A DNA stretch of 7,828 nucleotides from assembly GCA_013001805.1 (NCBI GenBank), contig JABDLW010000294.1, positions 1-7,828 on the forward strand. The letters are read 5' to 3'. The notes under the pieces are model-generated. The model was not told where the DNA came from and made no database searches. It worked only from the letters and a program-made list of their open reading frames with translations. The DNA is from Saprospiraceae bacterium (GTDB lineage Bacteria; Bacteroidota; Bacteroidia; Chitinophagales; Saprospiraceae). The translations under genes and the position numbers were made by a program. Shown piece by piece: positions 5,407-7,828 of this stretch (positions within the stretch are counted from its first letter, which is position 1; each line of letters opens with the position of its first letter).

Positions 5407-7828
5407 ATGAGGTTATTATTTACCATTGTTTTTTATTGCATGACATTACCTTTCCTACCCTTAAGTGCGCAAATTACGGTGGATCATTTGCTTACGGAAA
5501 ACCTAAAGAACCCAGTCGGGCTGGATAATGAGGCTCCCCGTTTTAGTTGGAAACTCTTGGGCCAGAGGCGTGGAATCATGCAATCGGCTTATGAGATCAA
5601 TGTTTTTCAGGGCGAAGAGTTGCTCTGGAATTCTGGAAAAATCTCGAGCAGCCAGAGTATTTATGTTCCTTACACCGGACCCAAACTTCAGTCTGACTCT
5701 CGCTATGGATGGCAGGTGAGAGTATGGGACAACCTGGACAGTCTGAGCACATGGAGTGCTATGAGTAGTTTTCATCTGGGTTTTTTGGAGTTGACCGATT
5801 GGAAGGCTAAATGGATTGAGCTTGCTATCCCGGAGCCAGATACACGACCCGCTCAAATGTTTCGGAAAGATTTTACCACAAGAAAGAGGGTTAAGTCAGC
5901 CAGACTCTATGTCACTGCACACGGTATTTATGAAGCGTATATTAATGGAAAGAAAGTCGGCGAAGATTATTTTACACCAGGCTGGACAAGCTATGGAAAA
6001 AGACTTCAATACCAGGTTTATGAAGTGGGAGGTATGCTGGACCGGGGGAGAAATACGCTGGCAGCAGAAGTGGCCAACGGTTGGTATCGTGGCAATCTTG
6101 CCTGGGAAAATCAAAAGGATATTTATGGAAAAAAATTGGGTTTGTTAACTCAATTAGTGATTACCTATCAGGATGGTACGAGCGAGACCATCATTTCCGA
6201 TCAAAGTTGGAAGGGTGATTTTAGTGCTATCCAATATAGTGAGATATATCATGGGGAAATGTATGATGCACGGCTGTGGCAGAATGACTGGAATACGGCC
6301 GAATTTGACGATCAAAGCTGGTACGCGGTTGAGGAAGTAGACCATTCATTAGAACAGCTGATATCTACTTATAATGAACCCGTGCGAAAGCAGGAAGTAT
6401 TTCCAGTAGTAAAGATCCTCACATCGCCCAAAGGTGAAAAGATTTTGGATTTTGGTCAGAACCTGGTTGGCTTTGTTATGGTGAAGGCCCTGGGTAAAAC
6501 CGGGGACAAAATCGTACTGTCACACTCGGAGGTACTGGATAAAGAGGGCAACTTTTATACGGAGAGTTTGCGTGCAGCCAAACAGCAAAATACCTACATT
6601 CTTCGAGGGGAAAATGAGGAAATTTTTGCGCCAAAATTTACCTGGCAGGGATTCCGGTATGTGAGAGTTGATGAATATCCCGGTAGCATCGATACAGAAG
6701 CTTTTAGCGCGGTTGCTTTGTATTCGGATATGCCGCTAACGGGAGAATTTAGTTCTTCTAATGATTTAATTAATCAATTGCAGCATAATATTCAATGGGG
6801 TCAGCGCGGTAATTTTATTGATGTGCCTACGGATTGCCCCCAACGTGATGAGCGGCTGGGGTGGACTGGTGATGCACAGGCTTTTTCGCGGACGGCGGCT
6901 TTTAATTTTGATGTGCATAATTTCTTTGCCAAATGGCTGAAGGATCTGACAGCTGATCAAGGTTCGGATGGACGGGTGCCTTTTGTCATCCCTCATGTCC
7001 TCGGGGAAAATGCGGGGGGATCTGCCGGTTGGACCGACGCTGCTACGATCATTCCCTGGAATATGTATTTGGTCTATGGCGATCAAAAAATATTGGAAAA
7101 CCAATATAAGAGCATGCAGGCCTGGATTCGATTTATGATGAATAATAGCACCGATTTTCTCTGGAATAAGGGCTTCCATTTTGGAGATTGGCTGTTTTAT
7201 CGTCCATCGGATGATAACGACGGCCGCTCAGCAGTGACCGATAAATACCTAATAGCACAATGTTTTTTTGCCCATTCCACTCAATTGATGATTAATACAG
7301 CCAGAGTTCTGGGAAAATCAAAGGATGAAACTCTTTATCGTGCCTTATTGAAAAATGTCAAAGATGCTTTTCTCCGGGAGTATGTCACGCCTTCCGGGAG
7401 ATTGGTTTCCAGTACCCAAACTGCTTATGTCCTGGCACTGAATTTTGATATGCTGCCCGAGCATCTTCGGCAGCAAGCGGCAGAGAGATTAGTTCAAAAT
7501 ATTAAAAGTTACGGCAATCACTTGACCACCGGTTTTTTAGGGACACCCTATTTATGCCATGTACTGAGCCGGTATGGATATACCGATGTGGCATTTGATT
7601 TATTATTGCAGAAAACTTATCCCAGCTGGTTATACCCGGTGACGATGGGAGCCACAACCATATGGGAAAGATGGGACGGTATTAAACCCGACAGTACTTT
7701 TCAAACGCCAAATATGAATTCCTTCAACCATTATGCTTATGGAGCCATTGGCGATTGGATGTACCGGGTCATGGTTGGATTGGATAATCAGGACGATTCC
7801 GTGGGATACAAAAGCATTAGAATTAAGC
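5407..7828 (+). CDS. Secreted GH78 alpha-L-rhamnosidase (partial, 3' end outside window)
   Basis: This inverting glycosidase removes terminal alpha-L-rhamnose from plant, algal or bacterial glycans and glycosides. About 807 codons are visible and fully open to the right edge; GH78 enzymes of this type usually run about 880-950 residues, so roughly the last 80-130 are missing. The ATG at 5407 gives a signal peptide ending LPLSA|Q (cleavage after residue 21); a stop lies three codons upstream, and the in-frame ATG at 5440 would lose the charged start. Domains in order are: an Ig/Fn3-like domain about 24-130, with N-P-V-G-L-D-N-E-A-P-R-F-S-W; the GH78 N-terminal beta domain about 155-320, with L-Y-V-T-A-H-G-I-Y-E-A-Y-I-N-G and F-T-P-G-W-T-S-Y; a second beta domain about 325-440, with I-L-D-F-G-Q-N-L-V-G; the (alpha/alpha)6 catalytic barrel about 455-790; then the start of the C-terminal beta domain (V-G-Y-K-S-I-R-I). 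The probable general acid is E482 (TDCPQRDERLGWTGD, 475-489) and the base E754 (TTIWERW, 750-756), matching Glu636 and Glu895 known in a Streptomyces GH78 enzyme. The gene looks active. Confidence 0.94.
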   Translation, partial: MRLLFTIVFYCMTLPFLPLSAQITVDHLLTENLKNPVGLDNEAPRFSWKLLGQRRGIMQSAYEINVFQGEELLWNSGKISSSQSIYVPYTGPKLQSDSRYGWQVRVWDNLDSLSTWSAMSSFHLGFLELTDWKAKWIELAIPEPDTRPAQMFRKDFTTRKRVKSARLYVTAHGIYEAYINGKKVGEDYFTPGWTSYGKRLQYQVYEVGGMLDRGRNTLAAEVANGWYRGNLAWENQKDIYGKKLGLLTQLVITYQDGTSETIISDQSWKGDFSAIQYSEIYHGEMYDARLWQNDWNTAEFDDQSWYAVEEVDHSLEQLISTYNEPVRKQEVFPVVKILTSPKGEKILDFGQNLVGFVMVKALGKTGDKIVLSHSEVLDKEGNFYTESLRAAKQQNTYILRGENEEIFAPKFTWQGFRYVRVDEYPGSIDTEAFSAVALYSDMPLTGEFSSSNDLINQLQHNIQWGQRGNFIDVPTDCPQRDERLGWTGDAQAFSRTAAFNFDVHNFFAKWLKDLTADQGSDGRVPFVIPHVLGENAGGSAGWTDAATIIPWNMYLVYGDQKILENQYKSMQAWIRFMMNNSTDFLWNKGFHFGDWLFYRPSDDNDGRSAVTDKYLIAQCFFAHSTQLMINTARVLGKSKDETLYRALLKNVKDAFLREYVTPSGRLVSSTQTAYVLALNFDMLPEHLRQQAAERLVQNIKSYGNHLTTGFLGTPYLCHVLSRYGYTDVAFDLLLQKTYPSWLYPVTMGATTIWERWDGIKPDSTFQTPNMNSFNHYAYGAIGDWMYRVMVGLDNQDDSVGYKSIRIK

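Noticed and set aside
5289..5528. 79-codon open frame on the plus strand between the VOC and rhamnosidase genes
   Set aside because: Half of it overlaps the rhamnosidase signal peptide and N-terminus in a different frame. It has no recognisable motif and no ribosome-binding context.
5503..5856. 117-codon open frame on the minus strand
   Set aside because: It is entirely antisense to the rhamnosidase coding region, whose reading frame is unbroken and has clear family motifs here.
6766..7179. 137-codon open frame on the minus strand
   Set aside because: It is antisense to the catalytic barrel of the GH78 enzyme, including its general acid motif, and has no protein-family features of its own.

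Overview
The window most likely comes from a member of the Bacteroidota, possibly of the order Cytophagales. Supporting signs are the absence of clear Shine-Dalgarno sequences before almost every gene, a perfect TAnnTTTG (-7) promoter element before the peptidase gene, a secreted GH78 glycosidase, a DUF4199 membrane protein, and a leftmost gene that looks like an uncharacterised family I associate with this phylum. The assignment rests on these traits and on recalled families, not on a search.

Layout. On the minus strand, left to right, lie the 5' part of an uncharacterised gene with a Tudor/CarD-like N-terminus (1-385, running off the left edge) and a complete sodium/proton:acidic amino acid symporter of the SDF family (486-1802). 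A 189-base divergent intergenic region (1803-1991) separates them from a plus-strand series. That series is: a secreted M28 zinc aminopeptidase with a PA-like insertion (1992-3482); a small membrane-tethered LuxR-type regulator starting at GTG two bases after the peptidase stop (3485-3946); a four-helix DUF4199 membrane protein (4143-4664); a VOC-superfamily protein (4754-5170); and a secreted GH78 alpha-L-rhamnosidase that is open to the right edge (5407-7828, about 807 codons visible).

How the parts may fit. The peptidase and regulator are almost certainly co-transcribed and probably translationally coupled. The regulator, DUF4199 and VOC genes follow in the same direction, but a 196-base gap with a perfect 9-bp inverted repeat may mark a separate promoter or operator before DUF4199. 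The rhamnosidase has its own 236-base leader and is probably a separate unit feeding on rhamnose-containing glycans. The symporter would supply glutamate or aspartate, and the peptidase would release amino acids from peptides, so a peptide/amino-acid scavenging theme is plausible but inferred.

No mobile element, CRISPR array, tRNA or rRNA was seen. No gap between genes exceeds 240 bases. I see no convincing new multi-gene system. The items most worth a second look are the membrane-tethered regulator with its neighbours and the inverted repeat at 4061-4089.
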